Shown in pieces: positions 7,494 to 15,359 of a stretch of DNA of 16,220 bases. Position 1 is the first letter of the stretch. Each line of letters starts with the position of its first letter. Origin of the DNA: an uncultured Collinsella sp. (GTDB taxonomy: Bacteria > Actinomycetota > Coriobacteriia > Coriobacteriales > Coriobacteriaceae); NCBI GenBank assembly GCA_900551555.1, contig URWC01000027.1:1-16220 (forward strand), written 5' to 3'. The position numbers and the translations under genes are program-made. The notes below the pieces were generated by a model. That model worked only from the letters and a program-made list of their open reading frames with translations, had not been told where the DNA came from and did no database searches.

Positions 7494-8807
7494 ATGCAAC
7501 CGAGTACCACCGATACGTCTACCGCAAAGCAAGCGCTGCTCGAGGCGCTCTTGAGCGACGCGGGGCTCAAGAGCCTCACGCAAACGGCCTCTGCCGCTAT
7601 GGACAACCCGGTGCTCGTCGTCGATCCCGTGTACCGCTATGCCGCCCGCGGCGGCTTTGAGCTCGACGATGACGACGACTCCCCCTTTGCAGCCATCACC
7701 CGCGCCGAGCTCTCCGAAGGTGACATGCTGCAGGACGAAGCCGTGCGATACATCATCAAATGCGGCTTAGACGAGGAGATTGCCCGCTCGACAGGCCCGC
7801 TTACACGCTATAACGACATGTTCCGCCTCAACACCATGACCGATGCGATCAAGGTGCACGGCACGTGTCTGGGCCGGGCGATGATGATCGAACGCAATCA
7901 CGCCTTTGGCGATAGCGATCGCGAGGTCTTTGAGTTCTTTGTCCGACTGCTCGCGCAAGAACTGCAGAAAGGCGGCTTTCTTTCGTTGGGCGGCCCGCAA
8001 CAGGGGCCATTTTTTCTCTCGCGCCTCCTGGACGACGAAATCCCCAACCCCATCACCTGCACACGCAAAATGCAGCTCGTCGGCTTTGCGCCGCTTCCCG
8101 CCCTCTACGTTGTATGCCTGCTCAAAAAAGATTCCCAGCTCGAGGCGCGCGAGGCGGAGAGCATCCGAGGACAATTGCAGCCGCTACTGCACCATAGCCT
8201 TATCACCATGTACGAAGGTGAGCTCGTGGCGCTGGTAAGCCGTCCGCCCTCCACGCAGCTACCCGCCAACGATGAGGCGATCCTTGCCCGCGTTGCTGCC
8301 ACGAACAATTTGTTCATTGGCATCAGCAACGAGTTTTCCCAGGCAACCGATGTGCGTTCGCACCTCAATCAGGCACGCGCCGCCATTCGATACGGCTCGA
8401 CCTTTACCAAAATCCTCGAAGACACCCATGTGTATCGCTATTGCGAATACACCTACATGGAAATGCTCGACATCTGCAACGACCACATCAACCTTATAAA
8501 CTACTGCCATCCGGCAATCTGGGCACTTTGGAAGCATGACCAGTCGCACGATTCCGAGCTGGTCGAGACGCTCTTTGCCTTTATGCAGCACAGCTGTAAC
8601 ACGGTGCGCACCGCCGCGATCTTGTCGCTTCACAAAAACACGCTGCTCTATCGCATTAACCGCATAAAGGAAATCACCGGTAACGACTTGGCATCGGGAG
8701 AGGACCTCTTTTTGTTCCACCTCTCGATTCGCACCCTAATCTACCTTGGCTTTCTTGAGCCGAGGATTAAGCCCCGCACCAGCGCCGACCTGCACTGCCG
8801 CAAGTAG
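7494..8807 (+). CDS. PucR/CdaR-family transcriptional regulator
   Basis: 437 residues. The C-terminal part (about 368-420) is the PucR-type HTH (HTH_30): NTVRTAAILSLHKNTLLYRI followed by NRIKEITGNDL and a leucine-rich helix, matching the family pattern HRNTLxYRLxRIExLTG. The preceding middle part (about 250-350, including SQATDVRSHLNQARAAIRYG and DTHVYRYCEYTYMEMLDIC) fits the GGDEF-like/CdaR linker region of this family. The first 230 residues look like a sensory domain that I cannot assign to a ligand. Start: ATG preceded by AAGGGA. It is the only plus-strand gene in the 5-15 kb region, divergent from the flavin oxidoreductase and convergent with the iron-sulfur flavoprotein, so it may control either side. 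PucR-type proteins often control use of a specific nutrient; the effector here is unknown. Confidence 0.88.
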   Translation: MQPSTTDTSTAKQALLEALLSDAGLKSLTQTASAAMDNPVLVVDPVYRYAARGGFELDDDDDSPFAAITRAELSEGDMLQDEAVRYIIKCGLDEEIARSTGPLTRYNDMFRLNTMTDAIKVHGTCLGRAMMIERNHAFGDSDREVFEFFVRLLAQELQKGGFLSLGGPQQGPFFLSRLLDDEIPNPITCTRKMQLVGFAPLPALYVVCLLKKDSQLEAREAESIRGQLQPLLHHSLITMYEGELVALVSRPPSTQLPANDEAILARVAATNNLFIGISNEFSQATDVRSHLNQARAAIRYGSTFTKILEDTHVYRYCEYTYMEMLDICNDHINLINYCHPAIWALWKHDQSHDSELVETLFAFMQHSCNTVRTAAILSLHKNTLLYRINRIKEITGNDLASGEDLFLFHLSIRTLIYLGFLEPRIKPRTSADLHCRK

Positions 8808-8821
8808 GCCGGGCGGGGCTT
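8769..8821. terminator. possible shared terminator between convergent genes
   Basis: A perfect 9-bp inverted repeat, AAGCCCCGC (8769-8777) and GCGGGGCTT (8813-8821), spans the end of the PucR gene and the 22-base gap to the convergent gene. The loop is long (35 bases) and there is no T-run on either strand, so function as a terminator is uncertain. Confidence 0.3.
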
Positions 8822-8829
8822 GGGCAAAA

Positions 8830-9822
8830 CTAGTCGCGCTTAATCTCCAGCGTGGGGAACGTCATCTTGGCGTACTTTTCCATGAGCGGCTTTACTTCGT
8901 CCATATGGGCGAAGAACTCGTCGCGGGTCTTGTTGATCTCGTTGAGGTGCTCGGCGCGCGCGTGGTCGTCGTTGCGGTCGCGAATCAGGCCGTTCTCGGC
9001 AATCTTGAGCTTGGGGCGACCGGTGCGCTCGTCGGTTACGATATCGCCGCCCGCGCCGCAGACCGCACACTCCCAGGGAAACTCGACCCCATCCCAATGC
9101 TTGTCGCCGGGGTACACCAGGGAGCTGTGGCAGTTGGGACACACGCCGTCATCCGGATCGCCCAGCCAGCAGCGCTCGTCAACAGGCGTGCGAATGGCCT
9201 TGACGATGTTCTCGCCCATCTTGTGGGCGCGGGCGATCTGTCCGCCCCACTCCACGTCGTCTCCCCACACAAAAGCATTGCCCGGGCGGCCGTCGCGCTG
9301 CGCCATATAGCGATCGACGACAGTCATCGACATGGTAAACATAGTCGCCTGCAGGCTCTCCAGTGCCAGGGACTGCCAATCGTGCATGGAGCCGCCAACG
9401 GAAATAAGGCCGGCAACGGTATGCGGATTCTCCTTTACGGCACCGATGGCAAGCAAGAACGAAAGCTCGTATGCCAAGAAGCGCTGGGCAAAGCGGGTGT
9501 AAACCGAGCTGGGCGTAAGGTCGTAGGTCGGGACCGAGAAGATCACGCCCTGGCAGGTCTGCAGTTCGCGAATAATCGCATCTACATCGTCTTTGTTTTT
9601 AAGGACGCAGCCGTGATATTCCTTTTGCAGGCCGGCGCCCATCTTTCCCATCTGCATGGTGCAGCCCTCGCAACCGGTGCAGGGCAAGATGTTATAGTCG
9701 AACAAATTGATCAGCTCGACCTCGCCGCCAGCCTCGCGCACCGCGCAAAGGGCCTCTTTGGCCAAAGCCTCGCCGTTGCCACCGTGCCTGCCGGCACAAA
9801 TCGCCATCACTTTAAACGACAT
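8830..9822 (-). CDS. iron-sulfur flavoprotein / NADPH-dependent FMN reductase family with C-terminal CxxC-CxxC domain
   Basis: 330 residues from the ATG at 9822, chosen because GGAGAGGAG precedes it; the frame stays open upstream but that part has no ribosome binding site or family similarity. N-terminus is a flavodoxin-like FMN fold (VMAICAGRHGGNGEALAKEA). C48-x2-C51-x2-C54 with C72 resembles the compact cysteine motif of iron-sulfur flavoproteins (Isf), which bind [4Fe-4S] and FMN. VPTYDLTPSS near 98 is the usual flavin-contact loop. Residues 228-255 add two knuckles, C228-x2-C231 and C252-x2-C255, a rubredoxin/zinc-ribbon-like insert not found in the short Isf proteins. Likely a soluble electron carrier or quinone/flavin reductase. 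It follows the NuoF-like gene on the same strand but is separated by a terminator and a leader of about 190 bases. Confidence 0.82.
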   Translation of the reverse strand: MSFKVMAICAGRHGGNGEALAKEALCAVREAGGEVELINLFDYNILPCTGCEGCTMQMGKMGAGLQKEYHGCVLKNKDDVDAIIRELQTCQGVIFSVPTYDLTPSSVYTRFAQRFLAYELSFLLAIGAVKENPHTVAGLISVGGSMHDWQSLALESLQATMFTMSMTVVDRYMAQRDGRPGNAFVWGDDVEWGGQIARAHKMGENIVKAIRTPVDERCWLGDPDDGVCPNCHSSLVYPGDKHWDGVEFPWECAVCGAGGDIVTDERTGRPKLKIAENGLIRDRNDDHARAEHLNEINKTRDEFFAHMDEVKPLMEKYAKMTFPTLEIKRD

Positions 9823-9933
9823 GGTCGCTCCTCTCCAGAGCATTTTGGACACGGATTCTGCCCGTGTGTACTTCGCAAAAAGCGTACGGCAGACGCAAAA
9901 CATGCGCACCGTCCAGGCAACCAAGGCCCGCTC

Positions 9934-9950
9934 GGTATTTGCGGAATACC
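9934..9950. promoter_or_regulatory. dyad in the leader of the iron-sulfur flavoprotein gene
   Basis: GGTATT (9934-9939) and AATACC (9945-9950) form a perfect 6-bp inverted repeat with a 5-base centre, about 110 bases upstream of the start codon. It could be an operator or a small RNA stem. No good promoter hexamers were found to place it. Confidence 0.25.
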
Positions 9951-9960
9951 TCGTGCAGAT

Positions 9961-10009
9961 AAACAAAGGCCCCTCCCGCATGCCTACAAGGGACAAAACG
10001 GAAGGGGTC
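9961..10009 (-). terminator. terminator after the NuoF-like gene
   Basis: Minus-strand stem CCCCTTCCG pairing with CGGGAGGGG (one G-U) around a loop of about 20 bases, followed by CCTTTGTTTAT. It begins about 10 bases after the stop at 10017. The long loop and interrupted T-run suggest partial read-through is possible. Confidence 0.65.
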
Positions 10010-10016
10010 GGCGCTC

Positions 10017-11093
10017 TTATTTGCGCTTAAAGGGAATGGGTTTGGGCGGGCACTTGGGCTTGACGGCCCCAGCCGTGACGATCGCGCCGTTGTCGCAGAT
10101 ATCCAGGCAGGCACCGCACTGGGTGCAAGCCTTTTGGTCGATCACGTGGATGAACCGCGGCCTTCCCAGAATCGCGTCCTCCTCGCAAACGTCCGAATCG
10201 ACACACTTGTTGCATGCCTGGCATTTGGAGGCGAGGATATGGAAGGTCAAGAATGCCTGGCATTCCCCGGCGGCACAGACCTTCTTGGTGGTGTGCTGCA
10301 TAATCTCGCCCTCGAACAGGTCGAGGAACGACTGCACCGTGCGCGCCAGCACGCGACCCTGCTCGCACAGGCACTGCGCCTGCATCACGGGGCAAAGGTC
10401 GCGAAGGAGCGCCAAGTCACCCGGCTTGCCCTTCTTGCGGCAGATATCGGCAAGAATCGTTGCAATCTGATGCGAACCCTCGTAGCCAAAGACACAGCGT
10501 CCGCAGCTCTCGTGACGATAGAGCGTGCAAATGTCCAAAAGCGCCTTTGCCATGCAGTTTTTGGCGGTGTAGACGCGCACGTAATCGCTGCATAGCTCAA
10601 TCTTTGAGGTGTCATCGGGCCTCAGCAGCAGACCGCTGGGATAGCCAATCCCCACCGCTTTAGCGTCGTCGGCGCCCGCCGCGGCAACCAGGGATTCCGC
10701 ACTCACGACACGGTCGACCTCAACGGGCTCCTCGGCCCCGTCAATCCACACCCAGCGCTTGCCTTCGGCGGCAAGTAACTCTGATCCGCTCAGGCAGCGG
10801 TCGGCGCCATCGCCCTCGCAGCAAGATGGGAGAGGCTTTTCGCCGTCGAGTATCTTGGCCGCGGCCGAACCGTTGGCATAGACAAAGCCCAGGCTCGGGT
10901 CGCACTCGATCACGCGGCAGGACTCGCCCAACGCATCCGCGAGTGCGGCAGAGACCTCATCGCCTGCCGGCACCAAAACCGCCTGGGCACCGGCCCCTGC
11001 AATTTTTTCCGCAGCGGCCGCCACGTCCTTCTTAAGGAGCCAGAGCGCGACGGGGGCCTGCTTATGCGCAGGCATAAAGTTGATGATCGTCAT
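10017..11093 (-). CDS. NuoF-C-terminal-like iron-sulfur protein with two [4Fe-4S] ferredoxin motifs, no NADH/FMN domain
   Basis: 358 residues. Residues 195-280 match the C-terminal cluster domain of NuoF/HndC/HydB (HESCGRCVFGYEGSHQI, then CEQGRVLARTVQSFLDLFEG and KVCAAGEC). Residues 291-333 are a double ferredoxin module: C291, C294, C297, C303 and C323, C326, C329, C333. The first 190 residues do not show the Gly-rich NADH and FMN motifs of NuoF and are too short for that domain, so it is more likely an electron relay than a dehydrogenase. Odd: NuoF reads SCGxCxPCR, whereas here C197 and C200 are followed by G203 in place of the third cysteine, so the NuoF N3-type cluster lacks a ligand. Start supported by AAAGGAG nine bases upstream; 17 bases after the NuoG/GltD gene, so co-transcribed and probably a partner subunit. 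Confidence 0.78.
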   Translation of the reverse strand: MTIINFMPAHKQAPVALWLLKKDVAAAAEKIAGAGAQAVLVPAGDEVSAALADALGESCRVIECDPSLGFVYANGSAAAKILDGEKPLPSCCEGDGADRCLSGSELLAAEGKRWVWIDGAEEPVEVDRVVSAESLVAAAGADDAKAVGIGYPSGLLLRPDDTSKIELCSDYVRVYTAKNCMAKALLDICTLYRHESCGRCVFGYEGSHQIATILADICRKKGKPGDLALLRDLCPVMQAQCLCEQGRVLARTVQSFLDLFEGEIMQHTTKKVCAAGECQAFLTFHILASKCQACNKCVDSDVCEEDAILGRPRFIHVIDQKACTQCGACLDICDNGAIVTAGAVKPKCPPKPIPFKRK

Positions 11094-11110
11094 GGGTTAT
11101 CGCTCCTTTC

Positions 11111-13243
11111 CTAGTATTCGTTCCACAGGCGCGGCGTACTGATCGTTAGGCGCAAATCGCACTGCAAGCAGCGGCTCGCCTCGCACGTAGCCTCATGGTC
11201 GGTATAGGGGCACTCAAACGTATCGAAGTTATCCTTACGCGTCTGGGCATCGACAAACTCGGGTTGCACGGCATCGTCGTAGAAGCCCTCGGGGACACGC
11301 CCAATCCACTGCTCGGGAGCATCATGCTCGGTCAGCTCCTCGTCGATGTTGCCATCGCCACCCAAAGCGCGGTCGATGGCCGAGGCGCACGTGCGACCTG
11401 CGGCGATTGCCGCGATCACCGATTTGGTACCCGTCACGCAGTCGCCCGCCGACCAGATGCCTTCAACGCTCGTCTTGCCTTCGGTATCGGCCACGATATA
11501 CGGGCCGCGCGTAAGCTCAAGGCCCATCTGGGCCGTGCCCTCGGGCTTTTGACCCACGGCAAAGATCACGCAGTCGGCATCGATGGTCTTCTCGCCGCCG
11601 TCGAGCAGTTCGGTGACGGCGCGGTGGTTCTCGTCAAAGTAGAACCGCTCGATCTTGTGGATCGTCATGGAACCGACCTTGCCCGAACCGTCCTCGGTCT
11701 CGTTAATGCTGGTAAAGGCATAGGCATCGTGCAGGACCACGCCTTCCTCGGCGGCCTCGGCACGCTCCTCGGGCGTCGAGGTCATCGCGTCTTGGGCCTC
11801 AAGGCAGGCGACATCGACCGAGGCGGCACCCAGACGCACGGCAGTGCGGGCGCAGTCGTACGCCACGTTGCCGCCGCCAAGCACCACGACGCGCTTGCCC
11901 GTCAGGTCCGGGGCGCTGCCCATACGGGCGGCCTTCAGAAAATCGGTGTTACGCAGCACGCCTTCGAGGTCGTGGCCGGGCATGGGAAGCACCGTTCCGT
12001 CATGCGTGCCCACCGCAATCAGCACGGCATCGAAGCTCTGCTCCAAAAGCGCCTGGGGCTCGGCGATTCGCTCGCCACAGCGCAGCTCAATGCGCGGCTC
12101 GGCGTCATCACCCTGGGCAATCTCTAAAATCGTCGCGACCTCGGCGTCGACCGTGGCATCGGGCAGGCGATACGCCGGAATGCCGTAGCGCATCTGGCCG
12201 CCGACCTTCTCGTTGGCCTCGAACACCACGACCTTGTGGCCCTTCTCGGCGCAATAGAGTGCGGCGGTCAAACCGGCGGGACCGGCACCCACAACGGCGA
12301 CGCTCTTGCCGCTCAACAGCTCATGGCGCACATTGGCCTTCCAGTCGCCCGCATCGCGCACGGCCGCCGCGCGCTTAAGGCGGCAGACCGAAACCGGCGT
12401 GGCGTTGAGCTCGTTGCGCTTGCAGGCAGCCTGGCAGCTATGGACGCAAATGTCGCCCAGGCTCTCGGGGAACGGGACCTTCTCGCGCACCACCGCGGCG
12501 GCTCGGGTGTACTCGCCGTTACGGATGTGACGCAGGTAGCGTGGGATATCCACGTGGGCGGGACAGCCCGAGCGACAGGGGGCCACGTTGTCGGCATAGG
12601 ACTTGTTCTCATCGAACATATTGAGCGTGTCGACGATCGAGCCCGTGGGACACACTTCGATACAGGCACCGCAAAAACGGCATCCGGCCTCTTGCAGACT
12701 CACGCTGCCGTCCGTACCAATGCGAATGCCGTCCTCGGCGCGCTGGTAGTCCAAGACGCCGGCGCCGCGCAGCTCGCGGCACGCGCGCACGCAGCGACCG
12801 CACCGAATGCAGCGGGTGAACATATGGGTGATCAGCGGGTTCGATTCGTCCGTGGCGACCGGACGGCTCTTGGTGCGCCAGCGCGCAGGCGAAACTCCCA
12901 TGTACTGATACATAGACTGCAGCTCGCACTTGCCGTACTTGGGGCAGCCGGTGCAATCGGCGGGATGCGTGGCCAAGATAAGCTCCATTGCCAGCTTGCG
13001 CACGCGCTCGGCCTGCTCGCCTGTCGTGTTGACGACCATTCCCTCGGCAACCTGCGTCTTGCAGGCACACACCGGCTCATCTTGGCCTTCGATCTCGACC
13101 ATGCACAGACGGCATCCGCCGACGGCCTCAAGATCGGGATGTTTACACAGATGCGGAATATAGATACCGGCATCGAGCGCGGCTTCCAGGACATTTTGCC
13201 CTTCGCGTGCCTCGACCTCGGCTCCATTAATCGTTAGCTTCAT
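11111..13243 (-). CDS. NuoG-N-terminus/GltD chimera: NAD(P)H-linked iron-sulfur flavoprotein
   Basis: 710 residues. Order of parts: [2Fe-2S] ferredoxin (C33, C44, C47, C61); His-Cys [4Fe-4S] domain (H93, C97, C100, C106 in THPADCTGCPKYGKC); two [4Fe-4S] sites (C145, C148, C151, C155 and C188, C191, C194, C198); GltD-type N-terminal cysteines (C223, C227, C266, C270, C274); FAD fold SVAVVGAGPAGLTAA at 314-328; NAD(P) fold VVVLGGGNVAYDCA near 452; FAD closing motif GIWSAGD near 595-601. A last Cys group (C678, C687, C692, C695, ending RCLQCD) closes the chain. The build combines the electron wire of complex I NuoG with the NADPH-oxidising subunit of glutamate synthase, as in several anaerobic ferredoxin/NAD(P)H-linked complexes. 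Start: GAGGGG about five bases before ATG. Likely passes NAD(P)H electrons to the NuoF-like relay and the FAD reductase beside it. Confidence 0.87.
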   Translation of the reverse strand: MKLTINGAEVEAREGQNVLEAALDAGIYIPHLCKHPDLEAVGGCRLCMVEIEGQDEPVCACKTQVAEGMVVNTTGEQAERVRKLAMELILATHPADCTGCPKYGKCELQSMYQYMGVSPARWRTKSRPVATDESNPLITHMFTRCIRCGRCVRACRELRGAGVLDYQRAEDGIRIGTDGSVSLQEAGCRFCGACIEVCPTGSIVDTLNMFDENKSYADNVAPCRSGCPAHVDIPRYLRHIRNGEYTRAAAVVREKVPFPESLGDICVHSCQAACKRNELNATPVSVCRLKRAAAVRDAGDWKANVRHELLSGKSVAVVGAGPAGLTAALYCAEKGHKVVVFEANEKVGGQMRYGIPAYRLPDATVDAEVATILEIAQGDDAEPRIELRCGERIAEPQALLEQSFDAVLIAVGTHDGTVLPMPGHDLEGVLRNTDFLKAARMGSAPDLTGKRVVVLGGGNVAYDCARTAVRLGAASVDVACLEAQDAMTSTPEERAEAAEEGVVLHDAYAFTSINETEDGSGKVGSMTIHKIERFYFDENHRAVTELLDGGEKTIDADCVIFAVGQKPEGTAQMGLELTRGPYIVADTEGKTSVEGIWSAGDCVTGTKSVIAAIAAGRTCASAIDRALGGDGNIDEELTEHDAPEQWIGRVPEGFYDDAVQPEFVDAQTRKDNFDTFECPYTDHEATCEASRCLQCDLRLTISTPRLWNEY

Positions 13244-13277
13244 TCGTTCCCCTCAAAACGTCGCTCTTGTCCAGAAA

Positions 13278-13308
13278 GGCGCCCGGGGCCAAAGCGATCC
13301 CGAGCGCC
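13278..13308 (-). terminator. intercistronic hairpin, weak terminator or attenuator
   Basis: On the minus strand GGCGCTCGGG pairs with CCCGGGCGCC over 10 bp (one G-U) around an 11-base loop, followed only by TTTCTGG. It lies in the 133-base gap between the FAD reductase and the NuoG/GltD gene. The poor T-run fits partial termination or mRNA processing that sets the ratio of the two proteins. A smaller stem CACCCA/TGGGTG (about 13340-13356) lies just before it in the transcript. Confidence 0.45.
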
Positions 13309-13376
13309 TCGCTTGTAGGGCAAATCCCCGCCCGCACCCAACGCGTGGGTGTCTGCAGGCGCGAATAGCTGCGGTG

Positions 13377-14882
13377 TTACGACCACTCCTCGTCGCCCGC
13401 GTCCTCATAGAGGGCTGCGGCGGCGTTTTCACCGGCGATGCGACCCGAGTTAAGGCAGAAGCCCATGGTGTTACCCGGAATGCAGTAGTTATAGGAGTCG
13501 CCATAGATGGTGCAGGCATCGGTGCCAACGCAGTACAGGCCAGGGATGACCTCATAGTCGTCGGTCATGACCTCCATCTTGTGGTTAATGAGCACGCCGC
13601 CCAGGGTGCCGTAGGCGCCACAGTACTGCTTGCAGCAATAGAAGGGGCCCTTCTCGAGCGGCTTCATAAACTCGCGCTCTTTCTCAAAGATGTCGTCCCA
13701 GCCGTTGCCGCACATCTCGTTGTACTCGTCGACGTTAGCGAGCAGACCCTCCACGTCGATACCCGCCTTCTCGGCAAGCTCCTCCAGCGTATCGGCCTGG
13801 CAGATCGCCGGATAGCCGGCCTCCAGGTCGCGGTTCCACTGCTCCTCAAAGCCGTCGTACAGGTCGTGCGGATGAACGTGGCTGACGATATCCGGACCAT
13901 CCTTCTTCCAGTGCTTGAGCATACGGGAATCAAAGATGGCATAGGCGACCTTGCCGGGAAGATGGTTGATGGCGTTGCCGACAAAGGTGGTGTTGAAGAT
14001 CTCGTCCTCCGGCATAAAGCGCTCGCCCAGGCGGTTGCACCAGTAGCACGGCTGACGGAATGCGCCCTCGACATAGAAGTGGTTCATGTTGTCGGGGATC
14101 TGGTACATGAGCTCCATGGTCACCGGGGTGTGGCCGCCGCCGACCTCGTGGCACATGTTGATGCCGTCGCCGTCCATGCCCGGAATGGCAAACGAGAACA
14201 GGTCTTTACCCCACTCAAAGTCGAGCTTTTCCTTGATGAGCTTGGCGTTGTGGCCAAAACCGCCCGTAGCGACAATCGCAGACTTGCACGAGATTTGGTA
14301 CTCCTCGCCGTCCTTGTCCTTGGCGGTCACGCCGCAGATGGCGCCGTCCTCGCCCTTGATAAGGCCGGTGCCCGGGCACTCAAACATAAACTCGACACCC
14401 AGGTCCTGGGCACGCTCGGTCATGCGCTTGGTCATCGTGGTCGCCGCGCGAGGACCGGGCTCCGAGCCATCCTCGGGCTGCACGACATGCCAGGTGTACT
14501 CGCCGTCGGAATAGGCACGCGTGCGCTCGCGGGCGCGGAACGCCGGACGCACGGAGTTAAACACCACGCCCATGTCCTGCAGCCATGCGATGGTGTCGCC
14601 CGACTTAAAGTAGTAGTCGCGTACCAGGCGAGCATCGACCTGGTAATGGGTGTAGAACATATGGCGACGGAAGAGCTCGCCAGGCGTGACCTCGATCATC
14701 GAAGCCTTCTGAAGCGGAGAGCCAGCGGCGGCAGGCCCCATGCCCATGTTGGCGGCGCCACCGGTAATGGGGGCCTTCTCTAGGGCAATGACGCGAGCGC
14801 CTGCCTCGGCTGCAGCGACCGCTGCGGCAAGGCCACTCAGACCCGCGGCAACGACAACGACGTCGGTCTCTAACTGTTTCAT
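13377..14882 (-). CDS. FAD-dependent reductase, FAD_binding_2 (fumarate reductase/flavocytochrome c-like)
   Basis: 501 residues. N-terminal FAD fold VVVVAAGLSGLAAAVAAAEAG (written here in overlap with residues 8-28), ALEKAPITGGAANMG near 33-47, and the C-terminal family block GTLGGVLINHKMEVM, IPGLYCVGTDAC, IPGNTMGFCLNSGRIAGENA. This is the cytosolic FAD_binding_2 type related to fumarate, urocanate, 3-ketosteroid and tetrahydrodaidzein reductases; it has no heme, FMN-binding or Tat signal region, so it needs an outside electron donor. The first glycine of GxGxxG is Ala12, and the usual histidine before TxGG is replaced (QYCGAYGTLGG). AGGAGG six bases before ATG fixes the start. First gene of the redox set, followed by the NuoG/GltD and NuoF-like genes that would supply electrons. 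The substrate cannot be read from sequence. Confidence 0.88.
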   Translation of the reverse strand: MKQLETDVVVVAAGLSGLAAAVAAAEAGARVIALEKAPITGGAANMGMGPAAAGSPLQKASMIEVTPGELFRRHMFYTHYQVDARLVRDYYFKSGDTIAWLQDMGVVFNSVRPAFRARERTRAYSDGEYTWHVVQPEDGSEPGPRAATTMTKRMTERAQDLGVEFMFECPGTGLIKGEDGAICGVTAKDKDGEEYQISCKSAIVATGGFGHNAKLIKEKLDFEWGKDLFSFAIPGMDGDGINMCHEVGGGHTPVTMELMYQIPDNMNHFYVEGAFRQPCYWCNRLGERFMPEDEIFNTTFVGNAINHLPGKVAYAIFDSRMLKHWKKDGPDIVSHVHPHDLYDGFEEQWNRDLEAGYPAICQADTLEELAEKAGIDVEGLLANVDEYNEMCGNGWDDIFEKEREFMKPLEKGPFYCCKQYCGAYGTLGGVLINHKMEVMTDDYEVIPGLYCVGTDACTIYGDSYNYCIPGNTMGFCLNSGRIAGENAAAALYEDAGDEEWS

Positions 14883-15134
14883 GCGAATCCTCCTTTATAG
14901 GGCTCTTGGACGAACCCGGACTTCATGCGAATTGCATGCGTATCGACAGCCATACTTTCGCTCGAAAACAGACTCAAAGCCATGTGCAGGCGCACCGATG
15001 TTTGCCCATAGCGACCATGGGCTTTGTGCGGATGAACCATGCGTTTGGGCAACGCTTTCGAGCGCATGGCCCTGGCGCCACACGTACTGGGGGCGGTGTG
15101 CTTCACGGCGTCCGCCCCTGATAATCGAGTTTTC
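14883..15134. other. leader region of the redox operon
   Basis: 252 bases with no supported gene. It contains the ribosome binding site of the FAD reductase (14889-14894), a near-palindrome ATGC-GAATT-GCAT (14925-14937) and the inverted repeat at 15090-15118. TATAAA at about 14894-14899 on the minus strand lies too close to the Shine-Dalgarno to be the main -10 box. The promoter is not identified. Confidence 0.4.
15090..15118. repeat. GC-rich inverted repeat upstream of the redox operon
   Basis: GGGGCGG (15090-15096) and CCGCCCC (15112-15118) pair perfectly, with an inner GTG/CAC pairing. It follows the remnant membrane gene by 17 bases on the minus strand. No T-run follows on either strand, so it is either a decayed terminator or a regulatory stem in front of the FAD reductase gene. 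Confidence 0.45.
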
Positions 15135-15359
15135 TTATTTATGGTTCTGCTGCGCCCCGAGCACATCGAGCGGCGTAAGCGCCTGAATAGCGCGCTCTTT
15201 TCCAAAGATTGCCGAGCACACGAGCGTTCCCGACATAACCAGGCAAACCGCGAGCGCGATTCCAAAGGCCCAGAATGCGAAGAGGTGGCCAAAGTTGATC
15301 GGCTGCTGCAGCATAAACGTGAAGAACGACGTGGCAAGACCCATAAAGACGCAGGGCAC
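15135..15359 (-). pseudogene. start-less remnant of a small integral membrane protein
   Basis: A frame of about 74 codons encodes two strongly hydrophobic segments, PCVFMGLATSFFTFMLQQP and FAFWAFGIALAVCLVMSGT, followed by a short soluble end (KERAIQALTPLDVLGAQQ). The amino-acid make-up is that of a real membrane protein, loosely like one half of DUF2798-type four-helix proteins, but I cannot assign a family. No Shine-Dalgarno lies before the GTG at 15359 or the ATG at 15344. The open frame continues upstream only into the palindromic repeat (to a stop at 15405-15407), so residues beyond about 15366 are repeat-encoded. The simplest reading is a gene that lost its 5' part where the repeat array begins. 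It could still be a small translated protein. Confidence 0.5.

Noticed and set aside
8594..8601. CTGTAACA inside the PucR gene as another repeat arm
   Set aside because: Only eight bases match, with no partner arm at the required spacing; a chance match in coding sequence.
9823..9996. N-terminal extension of the iron-sulfur flavoprotein (58 extra residues)
   Set aside because: No ribosome binding site at the upstream start and no family similarity; the internal ATG at 9822 has a strong GGAGAGGAG.
8746..10470. Plus-strand open frame of 574 codons
   Set aside because: Crosses a terminator and two convincing minus-strand genes; low-complexity composition and no recognisable domain.
13374..14783. 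Plus-strand open frame of 469 codons opposite the FAD reductase
   Set aside because: Antisense shadow of a gene with clear FAD_binding_2 motifs.
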